From Rosa chinensis (lineage: Eukaryota; Streptophyta; Magnoliopsida; Rosales; Rosaceae), in contig NW_020126836.1 of the NCBI RefSeq assembly GCF_002994745.2, positions 124,001 to 188,000 of the forward strand: 64,000 nt of DNA, written 5' to 3'. This document shows positions 33,900 to 43,621 of the stretch, in pieces; position 1 is the first letter of the stretch, and every line of letters begins with the position of its first letter. The translations under genes were made by a program, and so were the position numbers. The notes under the pieces were generated by a model. That model was given only the letters and a program-made list of their open reading frames with translations. It searched no databases and was not told the origin of the DNA.

Positions 33900-34520
33900 A
33901 AAATAATCAAACAACAGTCGATTACATTACGTTGTAAGAATATGTATATATCGTTAATCACACGACAAAATCAATTTTAATCACACAACGGTACCAATCA
34001 AATTTTGTTGTCTCATTAAAAATCACACAACAGAACGAATACATATCAGTTGTCCAATGTTAAATCACATAACGGTATATAAATAAAATGTTGTATGACT
34101 TGTGAAGAATTCAACACTGAGCCTCACACATACAACAGTTACTTATGATACCTGTTGTGTGAAGGAACAACCAACAACAGTCGCTATATTTTTCTGTTGT
34201 ATGATAAGTTAACCAACAACAGAGTGCACATACTTCTGTTGTCTGAGTGTTATTTTTCTGTTGTGTGAGAAGTTAACCAACAACAGCGTGTACTTACTTC
34301 TGTTGTCTGATCACCATCGAAAATGCGCCGCATCCAATTTCTGGCATTGGCATGCGCAGAATTGGTGCAACGGTTTTAAGCAGTGCGTTGTGTCTATGAT
34401 GTTCAGATAACGGTGTTTCACCGTTGTGTGAGTGTGCTTATCACACAACATCGAGATAGACGACAGACATGGTGAACATCACACAACAGATTTCCACCGT
34501 TGTGTGATGCAGTTTTTGTA
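33900..34520. repeat. Right subterminal repeats of CACTA-3
   Basis: Many copies of AACAACAG, TTCTGTTGT, CACACAACGG and similar words in both orientations, mirroring the left end. Confidence 0.8.
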
Positions 34521-34529
34521 GTAGTGACA

Positions 34530-36091
34530 TACGCAAACAATACATAATTAATCACATAACATTCTAGAATCAAATGATCAATTGGAATACTCACAAATTG
34601 CAGCCATACTAGTAACATCAGAATTTAGAAACCAAAGTTCCCACACTTCATGCATGCTTTAATTATTACCCAATTCAGCCTTCACTCAATTGTTCATTTC
34701 AAGTTTAACCATTTATGTGCAACTTACGTATAATTAAATACTCTCTTTCATTCACCAGAACAAAGATAACAGAAACATTTCCTAGCTAGTTGCTAATTCA
34801 AAAAGTACATTTCTAATTTCACAAAACAAACTAATATAAAGCAACAAAATTGCAGAAACCATACCTAGATGTTCACAACCCTTGCCTTTGAAATTCTCAG
34901 ATGGTTCCTGCAAAAGCAAGATAAAAAAAAAAAATTACAAACCAAATCAAACTAATACATTTCATAAAGTTGTTCAATTTTTTTTTTATCTAGCTTCCAA
35001 CTCACATATACACAAGTGAAAAAGAAAATTCCATGAACTACTGATATTTCATGACTACCTTTTATCAATAGATAAATTGGAAAAAGCTCTGATACTCAAG
35101 ATCAAATAAAATCCAACCCTCTTACCTATTCTTAGAGCAGATAATCAACAGAAAAATACAAAGAAAATAAATCCCAATAAAAAAAAATTCCAAGTTTACG
35201 AACTATAACTCAGAAGAATAAACTCAACAACACCAAGCTTCCTTCTGTTTTCTGCAAACACCAATCCGATTTCAAAGAGATTGACAAGAAAGAATCACAA
35301 AAACATTAACTTAGAACAAAAACAAAGGCAAAAAATCGAAAACCCATTCCTAGATCACACACCTTCTTCTTACTGCATACTAATTCCAGATTTTCAAAGA
35401 CGACCGAAGAAGTTCCGAGTCTTGTCCCAACTGCAATGCCTGGAGATACAAAGACAAAGAACAAAGACGATAGGTTGAAGCTTCTTTTACATCAAAGCAC
35501 CTTGACATTGAAAATTTGAAACCAAATCCACCTCAAATTTCAGATAACACCCCAATATAAACCCCCAAAGCAACAAAAATCAAGGAGGTACTAAACTTAC
35601 TTGAGCTGCAAAACAAAGGCACAAAAGCATGACTTAACATGAAGGAGATATAGGTCTAAATACCTATTGCTCTTCCTCTATAACTTGATTCAACTTCCTA
35701 CAGTAGAAGACCAGACTCATGACAATGAAATGTGTGGATATATACCCTCTCTATTGGGACTAGCCAGCCTACTTCATAATTCATTGCATATGGAATAGGT
35801 ACATCCAGCTCAAAATATTTTAGCTAGGTCCGAATAGAACTCCACTAAACATGACTGATTTGCATTATTTCCAATAAGAATAGACCATACTGCACTATAT
35901 CAGGACACATAGCTAACCTTGAACTAATAGGTTTAAAGCTGCACTAACCTTGAACCTCCATCTGTAGTATACCTAAATTTCATATAATTATAGTGAAATG
36001 TCTCTTAAAAGTGAAATTTCTACATGCTATAATACTTGACTCTGTGCATACATATGCAAATTAAGAAAAACAAAAGTGAGGCAGAACCTAC
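34530..36091. other. CACTA-2 interior, right part, unassigned
   Basis: AT-rich, intron-like on the minus strand. It may be the continuation of the captured DnaJ gene, but I could not identify further J-domain or DnaJ C-terminal exons. Confidence 0.4.
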
Positions 36092-36582
36092 CCCATAATA
36101 AGCTTTCTTTATTTCTGATGCACTTGCATTCCTGCTAACCCCAACTGTCTCATAGTAATCTCTTGCAGCCATAGATGCTGGCACAAAGAAGAAAAACAAG
36201 CCACATCAATAAATTCAGTCTCGCTTACATATATCGAAGTAATAACAAATAATGGTGTGGCAATATAAGAAACTGTGTAATACATATAAACAAAACCTTA
36301 AGCTCCAATTCTCTCCTTAAAAATAGTATTTATACCCAAGTTTTCTCAACCCCAAAAAAAAAAAAATGATGAGACAAAGACACCCAGAGTTTCATATATA
36401 AAAACCAGTGAGGATTTCACATGAGTAGAATGTTGCCGATAAACAGAAATTACTAGAACAGTTATACACATGAACAAATAAATCAAAATGAAAAGTTATG
36501 GGGATGTGAGGGATACCAGTTCCATGAATTGATCTCATTGTAGTCCAATTGGTAGTTAAAGCTCCCGGAAACCTTCTGTAAA
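36092..36582 (-). pseudogene. Captured fragment of a mitochondrial-type DnaJ (GFA2-like) gene
   Basis: DnaJ co-chaperones stimulate Hsp70 ATPase through the J-domain. Two minus-strand exons are clear. Exon 36582-36517 follows TTTGGCAG and encodes RRFPGALTTNWTTMRSIHGT; it is followed by donor GTATCC. After an intron with acceptor GTGCCAG, exon 36177-36092 encodes MAARDYYETVGVSRNASASE and IKKAYYG, then donor GTAGGT. The exons join in phase. The first half of helix I-II of a J-domain is typical; the HPD motif would be in the next exon, which is not found. The Arg/Ser-rich stretch before it fits a mitochondrial presequence, and wording is closest to GFA2-type DnaJ. The fragment cannot encode a working J-protein. 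Confidence 0.75.
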
Positions 36583-37854
36583 CTGCCAAAGAAAGAAAAG
36601 GGTCCATTCATATAGGAATAAGAAAACTTGATGATTCTGTTTATCACTAGATTGAGACCACCAAAAAGATGACAAATTATCTGACTCTAATTTCCTTTCC
36701 ATTCCCAAAATCTCTACTGCAAAGCGTGATATGTTATCCTCTTTCAAAAATATATTCATCCCCCAATTAATGAACACCATTGAAGGGGTGTATTATGCAC
36801 CATGAGACGCACTAACAAAGAATTCTAGCAAAAGGATATGCAGGCAATACTCAATCACCGACTGTTAACGGGAAATTATCCAGGCACCAGTATTCTTTAG
36901 ATTCAAGGCATCAATGATTGATGCAATACTAACAGTACCCGACAGGAAAAAGACTTACAAAGTATAATACTAATTCCTCCAGTCTACAATCATTAAATTA
37001 CACAAAATCTAGCCTCACAGAGATAGAACACACTCAAAATTCAATATTTGATGCTGTATAAATCATGGTAAATAACTAATCCCTAATAAAAACAAACCAC
37101 CATTTACAAATAACAACCGAAGAATATCATGGATCAAATTTCAGGATATACAAAGCAACACAAGGAAAATAGTCAGTCTTTCCAATATAGCAATCACCAA
37201 TTTGACCCATAACACACAATACCTTCTTGTTTTCCGCAATAACTCCAAACAAAAAAATTCAAAATTGAAAATCTAAAACTGAAACCACACAAAATGGAAC
37301 AGAATTCATCTCCATATACCAAAAATCAAACAAACACTACCTAGGGAAATTGAATCGGGATAAAAAGGGATTGTGGTGAATCGATTCTTGATAGAAAGAG
37401 GGAGGGTTTGGGAATCTCCGTCTGTGAGAATCAAAAGGATGACGAGTTAGATCTGAAGGTAGAGGCGCATTCTCCTTGGAGGCTTGCCGGAGCTACAGTT
37501 TGGCGAGTGGCGACTGGGGAGGCTTGGCTTCATTGTCTCCCGTAAGAAATTGTAGCGCGGCTGCATAGACTTCATCTTCGTCAATTCCACAGAGAGACAG
37601 ACGGTTTTAGAGAGAGAGAGAGAGCGGCGAGAAGGAGGAGGCCATTAATGAGAAAGAGAAAGTAGAGGGAGGCAGTGGTGGCCGTGGAAAGATAGCGGGA
37701 GAGGAGTAGGATGGGATTGTAAGATAATAAAGTGAGTGAAGATAAAAGTGGAAAAACTGACCATGTGTGGGGGGAATGAAAATTTTGTTCCCCGCGTGTA
37801 CGAAATGTTTTAACTTAGTCTTTCCGCGTTTTTGAAAATTTTGAAATCAAAATA
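36583..37854. other. CACTA-2 interior upstream of the DnaJ exons
   Basis: On the minus strand the region around 37600-37380 is richer in GC and purines, like a 5' leader or first exon, including an (AG)n run at 37611-37625. An open stretch there (about DEVYAAALQFLTGDNEA) has no clear family. It may be exon 1 of the captured gene or a second captured piece. Confidence 0.4.
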
Positions 37855-37985
37855 TAGACATCAGTCAACAGTAACAAACGATATTAATTGTATAAATAGA
37901 AATCAGATTTTCAGAAACCGATGTTAGAATATTTTTTTACATCACATGAAATCTGAACTGATGTAAATGACGTGATGTCTATGAG
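37855..37985. repeat. Right subterminal repeats of CACTA-2
   Basis: GACATCAGTCAACAG, CCGATGTTAG, TTACATCACATG and GTGATGTC words, matching the ACATCG family at the left end but fewer in number. Confidence 0.7.
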
Positions 37986-38001
37986 CATAATTCTAGTAGT
38001 G

Positions 38002-39443
38002 TATTGAAGGCATTGAGCTCTCGAAAGCCTAATCCACTGTTTGACTTTGCTTCACACAATTTAGACCAGGCCTTCCAATGAATTTTTGGCTTTGTGTCCT
38101 TGAATCCCCACCAAAAATTTGCTAGATCAGAGTTTATAGCCTTACAGAGAGTCTTCAGAAGCAGGAAAATCAACATGGGATATGTGGGAACTGCCAAAGC
38201 AACTGCTTTTAAAAGAACTTCTCGTCCCGCTTAAGAGAGAAAATTCGCCTTCCAGCCATTGATCTTGGTAGCAATTCTGTCTCGGATGTAAGAAATCATT
38301 TCTCTTTTGGTTTTTCCCCAATGACAAGGAAGACCAAGGTAGACACCCGGTTTCTCAGCAACGAGGATTTAAAGAATACTTGCTAACTCAAGTTTGGTGG
38401 TTCTGGGGGTACCAGCAGAGAAGAGGACTGAAGACTTGTTTAGATTAATGGATTGACCAGAAGCCAGACAATACTGAGATAAAACAGAGTTGAGCGCTAC
38501 ACAATTGCGCTCATTGGCTTTGGTAAAGAACAAAGCATCATCAGCAAACAAAAGGTGAGTCAAGCAGGGCCCGTCATTCCTAAGCCTAATTCCTTGAAGA
38601 GAGTTCGCTGAAGCTGTACTAGCAATATTGGTAGAGAGGACCTCACACACAATTAAGAAAAGGTAAGGGGAGAGAGGATCCCCTTGCCTAAGTCCCCTTG
38701 AGGGTTTGAAAGAATCACCTGCAACTCCATTGACCAAAACAGAGAAAGAGACCGAGGAAACACAACCCATAACCAATTTTATCCACAGATTATCAAAGCC
38801 CATCTTCCTCAAGGTAGCTTCAAGGAAGTCCCATTCCACTCTGTCATAGGCCTTATTCATGTCGAGATTTAGAGCTAGCTCATGATCAGTGGCAGAATTC
38901 AAGCACTTTAAGTGATGGAAGACTTCGTGGGCAATGATCAGGTTATCCTGTATTTGTCTTCCAGGGATAAAAGCATTATGTTCTTTAGAAATGATCTTGG
39001 GAATAATGGCCTTAAGCCTATTTGTAAGAAGCTTAAAAATTATCTTGAAAGAATTGTTGCAGAGGCTGATAGGCCGAAATTGATCAACAGACTTAGGAGC
39101 TGGGATTTTTGGAATTAAGGCAATGTTTGTTGTGTTGATAGCCTCAATCGAGAACTCATCATTAAAGAAGCTATGCACCATAGAATCGATAGTGTCACAA
39201 ACCACATCCCATTAATTGTTGTGGAAAGATCCCGGAAAGCCGTCAGGGCCAAGAGCCTAGTTGTTTGGTGGCTCTCATGACTTCCTCCACTGTAAAAGGT
39301 TTAGAGAGGTCATGATTCTGAGAGGCTGAAATTCTTGAAGACACATTACATAAAACAGTGTTGAAATCTCGAGGAGAAGAGGCTTGGAAGAGATCGCTGA
39401 AATAGTCCTTAAAAGCTGCATGGATACTGACCTCATCGTAAAC
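38002..39443 (-). pseudogene. LINE piece 4: reverse transcriptase
   Basis: The longest open part (39205-38369, 278 codons) contains reverse transcriptase blocks in order: ALIPKIPAPKSVDQFRPISL, AFIPGRQIQDNLIIAHEVFH, LDMNKAYDRVEWDFL, SRGLRQGDPLSPYLFLIVCE and LLFADDALFF. FADD is the catalytic motif (YXDD family). Downstream, 38197-37985 continues with MAVPTYPM...NFWWGFKDTKPKIHWKAW up to the CACTA-2 junction. Upstream of 39205 the frame has a TAA at 39211-39213 after GFPGSFHNN and small shifts. This is the 3'-OH extending enzyme of target-primed reverse transcription. It is flanked by CACTA-2 on its 3' side and the hAT element on its 5' side. Confidence 0.92.
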
Positions 39444-39860
39444 TAGGGGTCGTCAACGGGCCGGGCCGGGCCCGGCCCGGCCCATTCATAGCGGGCTCGG
39501 GCCGGGCCGGGCCGGGCCTTGCCATATTTTTAAATAATTGCGGGCCGGGCCAGGCCGGGCTTTATTAAAAATCAAAGGATCCAAGCCCGTCCATATAAAG
39601 CGGGCCTTGCGGGCTTTTTCGGGCCGGGCCGGGCTTGGCCTTGCGGGCTTTTTTGGGCCGGGCCTTGCGGGCTTTATTTATAAATAAATATTTAAAGACA
39701 CAAGTTTTTTTTTTTTAATCAAGCTTTGGAAATTTAATGGATAATGATCAAATACAACCAAAGATAATAGATCTATATAACTATATTGTACCAAAAAAAA
39801 TCTATATTTATATATAGATACTAATTTATTGATAAATGAATTTTTAAAGACACTAATTTT

Positions 39861-41480
39861 TTATAAACCTATATTTATATATGGATTAAATTCTGCTTAC
39901 TACCCTGTACTTTTAAGGGTTCATCAGTTCAGTCCCTATACTTATAATTTAATCAGAAAAGTCTTTCCACTATCAAATTTCATCAAATCGATCCAATCCG
40001 TCACCACTTGGTCAATTTTCAGAGAAAATTTCCAAACTACCCATCTGCATTCACAATGCTAATGCATCGACGGACTGCCTAGCGATGGGTAGTTTGGGAA
40101 TTTTCTCTGTGAGAAGGTCCCACGTTAGCATTTTAACAGCTAAAATTGACGGAATAGTGATGGATTGGATTAATTTGATGAAATTGGAGAGTGCAAGGAC
40201 TTTTCTGATTAAATTAGAAATGCAGGGACTGAACTGATGAACCCTTAAAAGTACAAGGTAGTAAGCAGAATTTAATCCTTTATATATCATACACTCCAAA
40301 GAGCAACCCCTATCAATTCAAAGAAAATGGAAAAACCGACCGTTGGATGAGTTTATTACAATAAATTATGAGTATGGTAAAAAATTTAGCCAATTTCACC
40401 ATACTTTAGAATCCGATCGGATTGGTCAACCGTAGTCACTTATATGTTTTATTGTTTGACCGATGGCGTGGCAACCGCGAAACGTGCTTATTTTTTCACA
40501 TCACGTTTGTATATATTCCATCGATGGATGTGCGTGGACATAAGATAAAAAAATTAATTTTAATTACAAACACATTGGTGTATACCAATTTTATTCCTTT
40601 AGTTATATGACTTATACATTGCATTTAAATTGTTTAGGTTCATTCTAAAGCAACCATGAAGTAGAAAATGAATTCGGAGAAATCAACCGCTCGATGGAGA
40701 GATTGTAATGTTTTATGGTGATTGTAGAAAATCTAGCCAATTTCGTTATTGTTTCGAATTCGATCAACTAGGTCAAACGTAGTTACTCTTATAAACCTAT
40801 ATTTATATATCATACACTCCAAAGAGCAACCCCTATCAATTCAAAGAAAATGAAAAAACCGACCGTTGGATGAGTTTATTACAATAAATTATGAGTGTGG
40901 TAAAAAATTTAGCCAATTTCACCATATTTTCTAATCCGATCGGATTGGTCAACCGTAGTCACTTATATGTTTTATTGGTTGACCGATGGCGTGGCAACCG
41001 CGAAACGTGCTTATTTTTTCACATCACGTTTGTATATATTCCATCGATGGATGTGCGTGGACATAAGATAAAAAAATTAATTTTAATTACAAACACATTG
41101 GTGTATACCAATTTTATTCCTTTAGTTGTATGACTTATACATTGCATTTAAATTGTTTAGGTTCATTCTAAAGCAACCATGAAGTAGAAAATGAATTCGG
41201 AGAAACCAACCGCTCGATGGAGAGATTGTAATGTTTTATGGTGATTGTAGAAAATCTAGCCAATTTCGTTATTGTTTCGAATTTGATCAACTAGGTCAAA
41301 CGTAGTTACTCTTATAAACCTATATTTATATATCATACACTCCAAAGAGCAACCCCTATCAATTCAAAGAAAATGAAAAAACCGACCGTTGGATGAGTTT
41401 ATTACAATAAATTATGCGTGTGGTTAAAAATTTAGTCAATTTCACCATAGTTTTGAACCCGATCTAATTGGTCAACCGAT
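39861..41480. repeat. Tandem array of about 520 bp units (2.3 copies), first unit split by the MITE
   Basis: Units start TTATAAACCTATATTTATAT at about 39861, 40789 and 41311. With the MITE and its TSD copy removed, the first two units are of almost equal length. Each contains CCGACCGTTGGATGAG and a short repeated frame (40422-40610, 40891-41133) with no known product. The third unit is partial and runs into the microsatellite. Confidence 0.85.
39883..40278. mobile_element. Mutator-type foldback MITE, 396 bp, inside the hAT
   Basis: Begins GGATTAAATTCTGCTTACTA and ends with its inverse complement. The arms are long, about 190 bp each with mismatches, so the whole element folds back on itself. 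The 9 bp TSD TTTATATAT (39874-39882 and 40279-40287) is typical of Mutator-like elements. Confidence 0.9.
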
Positions 41481-41489
41481 TACCGATAT

Positions 41490-41545
41490 GTAGAATATAT
41501 ATATATGCACATATTCTATATAGAATAATAGAAGTATAAGAACTT

Positions 41546-41599
<54 letters not shown>

Positions 41600-41717
41600 C
41601 TCTATATATATTATTATATTATATATATAAACACACACATATATAAATATATATACATATATATAAACACACACACACACACATATATATCTCTATATAT
41701 ATTATATATATAAACAA

Positions 41718-41763
<46 letters not shown>

Positions 41764-41788
41764 CTCTATATATATATCCTCTATATAA

Positions 41789-41820
<32 letters not shown>

Positions 41821-41927
41821 CTCTATATATATATATTATATATATAAACACTCACACATATATAAATATATATATACATATATATAAACACACACACATA
41901 TATAAATATATATATACATATATATAA

Positions 41928-41959
<32 letters not shown>

Positions 41960-42066
41960 CTCTATATATATATTATATATATAAACACACACACATATAT
42001 AAATATATATATACATATATATAAACACACACACACATATATAAATATATATACATATATATATAA

Positions 42067-42105
<39 letters not shown>

Positions 42106-42202
42106 AACACACACAAATATATATATCTATGTGTGTGTGTGTATGTATATTTATAAACACACACACACATAACTACAAATATATATATATATATATATAT
42201 AA
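41490..42202. repeat. Long compound (AT)n/(AC)n microsatellite
   Basis: About 700 bp of alternating AT, AC and TC dinucleotide runs with repeating higher-order blocks such as ATATATAAACACACACACAC. Open frames here ([10 protein letters not shown] type) are artefacts of dinucleotide repeats. Confidence 0.95.
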
Positions 42203-42441
42203 TATTTTACGGGCTTTTACGGGCCGGGCCTAGCGGGCTTTTACGGGCCGGGCCTAGCGGGCCTTTGGCGGGCCGGGCCTACGGGCCGGGCCGGGTTTTT
42301 GCGGGCTTTAGGCGGGCCGGCCCTCGGCCCACCAAGGCGGGCTTTTGCGGGTTTTTTGACGGGCCGGGCCGGGCTAAAAGCCCTCCGGGCCGGCGGGCCT
42401 CCATCGGCCCACTTGATCCGCGGGCTTTTTGATGAGGCCTA

Positions 42442-43621
42442 TCGTAAACCCAAGATCCATCATTCAAGTGAAGGGGTGAGATTCGATTAACCTGTCGTCT
42501 ATGGAGAGCAGTCATGTGGAAAAACTTGGAATTTCTATCACCCTTCAGCTGCCAGTTTACTCTTGACCTTTGGTGCCAGAAGCTTTCCTTAAGGGTCCAA
42601 ACTCTTTCTAATTCCATAATAATGTCACTTTCCTTGTTTCTATCAATAGGTGAGGCTGCTTGAATCAAAGCCAGCATCCTGTTAAGGGACTCGATTAACT
42701 TCCTGTTATTTGGAAATTTCCTCTTGCTGCACTCCTTGAGTCTACCTTGACAAGTCGAAAGCTTTGAATTAAGAAGCTTGTAAGCATTGACATCATTACC
42801 AATCGCCCAAGCATTCCGAACTATCTCTTCACACTCAGGATTTTCAACCCAGGCAGCTTCAAATTTGAAGAGCTTTACGATTCAGGGAGCAGGAGGTTTG
42901 AGGGAAACAAGAAGGGGACAGTGATCCGATCCGGTGTGAGCTAAATGGGTAATTTTTGAGTCAGGCAGGGCTTGAAGCCAGTCGGAATTTCCCAGAGCCC
43001 TGTCTAAACACTCTAAGATCAGGCCATCATCTCTCTTGTTCTCCTAGGTAAACTTGGGGCCACAAAAACCAAGATCAAAGAGAGAATTCGAGTTCATGAA
43101 ATCTTGCAGGAACCGAGGCCTATTCCAAGGAAGAGGGATACCACCTTCCTTCTCGTCATTCGAAAACAACTCATTTAGGTCACCAATACAAATCCAAGAC
43201 TGAGGAGGGACAGCCTGAAGGTTAGAAACAGAGCTCCAAAAGGAAGGTTTATCACTGGCATAAGGAGGACCATAAAACCAGGAAGCTTGAAAACAGGAAG
43301 TTATCATGTACCTAAGTAATTAGAGTATCAAGGACAGATAGACTTTTTGAAATAAATTCCACCTTAACATCCGGCCGCCACCTAGAGGGAAAGGCCACCA
43401 GCAGTCCCGACCGCAGGGACCAAGTTTCCCTTGTGATAGCCAAATCGGCGTCTCAGAATGTTTAAACGGTAATCAGATTGCTTTGTTTCAGATAAGAAAA
43501 TAACCGATGGAGAATGGGACTTTTGAGGTGTACTCATTGGGGACTTTTGAACTGTCAAGGCCTTCCCTAAACCCTGACAGTTCCAAGCGAGTAGTGTACT
43601 CATTGGGGACTTGTGACTGTT
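42442..43621 (-). pseudogene. LINE piece 3: AP-type endonuclease and linker
   Basis: On the minus strand the ORF opens near 43603 with MSTLLAWNCQGLGKALTV, the N-terminal motif of plant L1 endonucleases (WNCQGLG). Next come VIFLSETKQ (catalytic Glu), SWICIGDLNELFS (GD.N motif) and, after a stop at FCGPKFT (43044-43046, TAG), LDRALGN and GSDHCPLLV (SDH motif). The linker to the reverse transcriptase follows, with RVNWQLKGDRNSKFFHM (42677-42450), ending at the hAT junction. The enzyme nicks target DNA. Around 43530-43610 a 20 bp piece GTGTACTCATTGGGGACTT occurs twice, suggesting a short internal duplication. Confidence 0.88.

Larger units (their letters stand above)
19935..34526. mobile_element. 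CACTA-3: non-autonomous CACTA transposon nested in CACTA-2, 14.6 kb with insertion
   Basis: The left end is CATTACTACAAAAACTGC and the right end is the inverse of CACTACTACAAAAACTGC. The 25 bp beyond the first bases are a perfect inverted repeat (TACTACAAAAACTGCATC and on to CACACAAC). The TSD is ACA (19932-19934 and 34527-34529). Subterminal regions carry ACAACAG/CTGTTGT and CAACGGT words, different from the other two CACTAs. Without TR-GAG-B it is about 5.6 kb. It carries fragments of two host genes, FDM/IDN2-like and S15-like, in the same direction. Confidence 0.88.
17581..38001. mobile_element. CACTA-2: non-autonomous CACTA transposon, 20.4 kb including nested elements
   Basis: Left terminus CACTACTAAAAATTTT and right terminus AATTCTAGTAGTG are inverted copies (CACTACTAGAA type). 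The TSD is TAT (17578-17580 and 38002-38004). Its removal rejoins the LINE reverse transcriptase ORF. Without CACTA-3 the element is about 5.8 kb. Subterminal regions are full of CGATGT/ACATCG pairs. It carries a captured DnaJ gene fragment. No transposase frame was seen. Confidence 0.9.
39444..42441. mobile_element. Non-autonomous hAT transposon, 3.0 kb, inside the LINE
   Basis: The 8 bp TSD TCGTAAAC lies at 39436-39443 and 42442-42449. Termini are TAGGGGTCGTCAACGGGCC and the inverse of TAGGCCTCATCAAAAAGCCC, an imperfect inverted repeat of the hAT type (TAGGGGTG... class). Both ends are packed with GGGCCGGGCC and GCGGGCTTTT words, giving strong GC contrast to the AT-rich middle. No transposase is present. 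The middle holds a Mutator-type MITE, a 520 bp tandem array and a long AT/AC microsatellite. Confidence 0.85.

Noticed and set aside
40422..41133. Repeated frame of 62 and 80 codons in the hAT
   Set aside because: Open only because the 520 bp unit is duplicated; no family resemblance.
41614..42170. Long minus-strand frames of Cys, Val, Tyr and Ile
   Set aside because: Direct result of AT/AC dinucleotide repeats.
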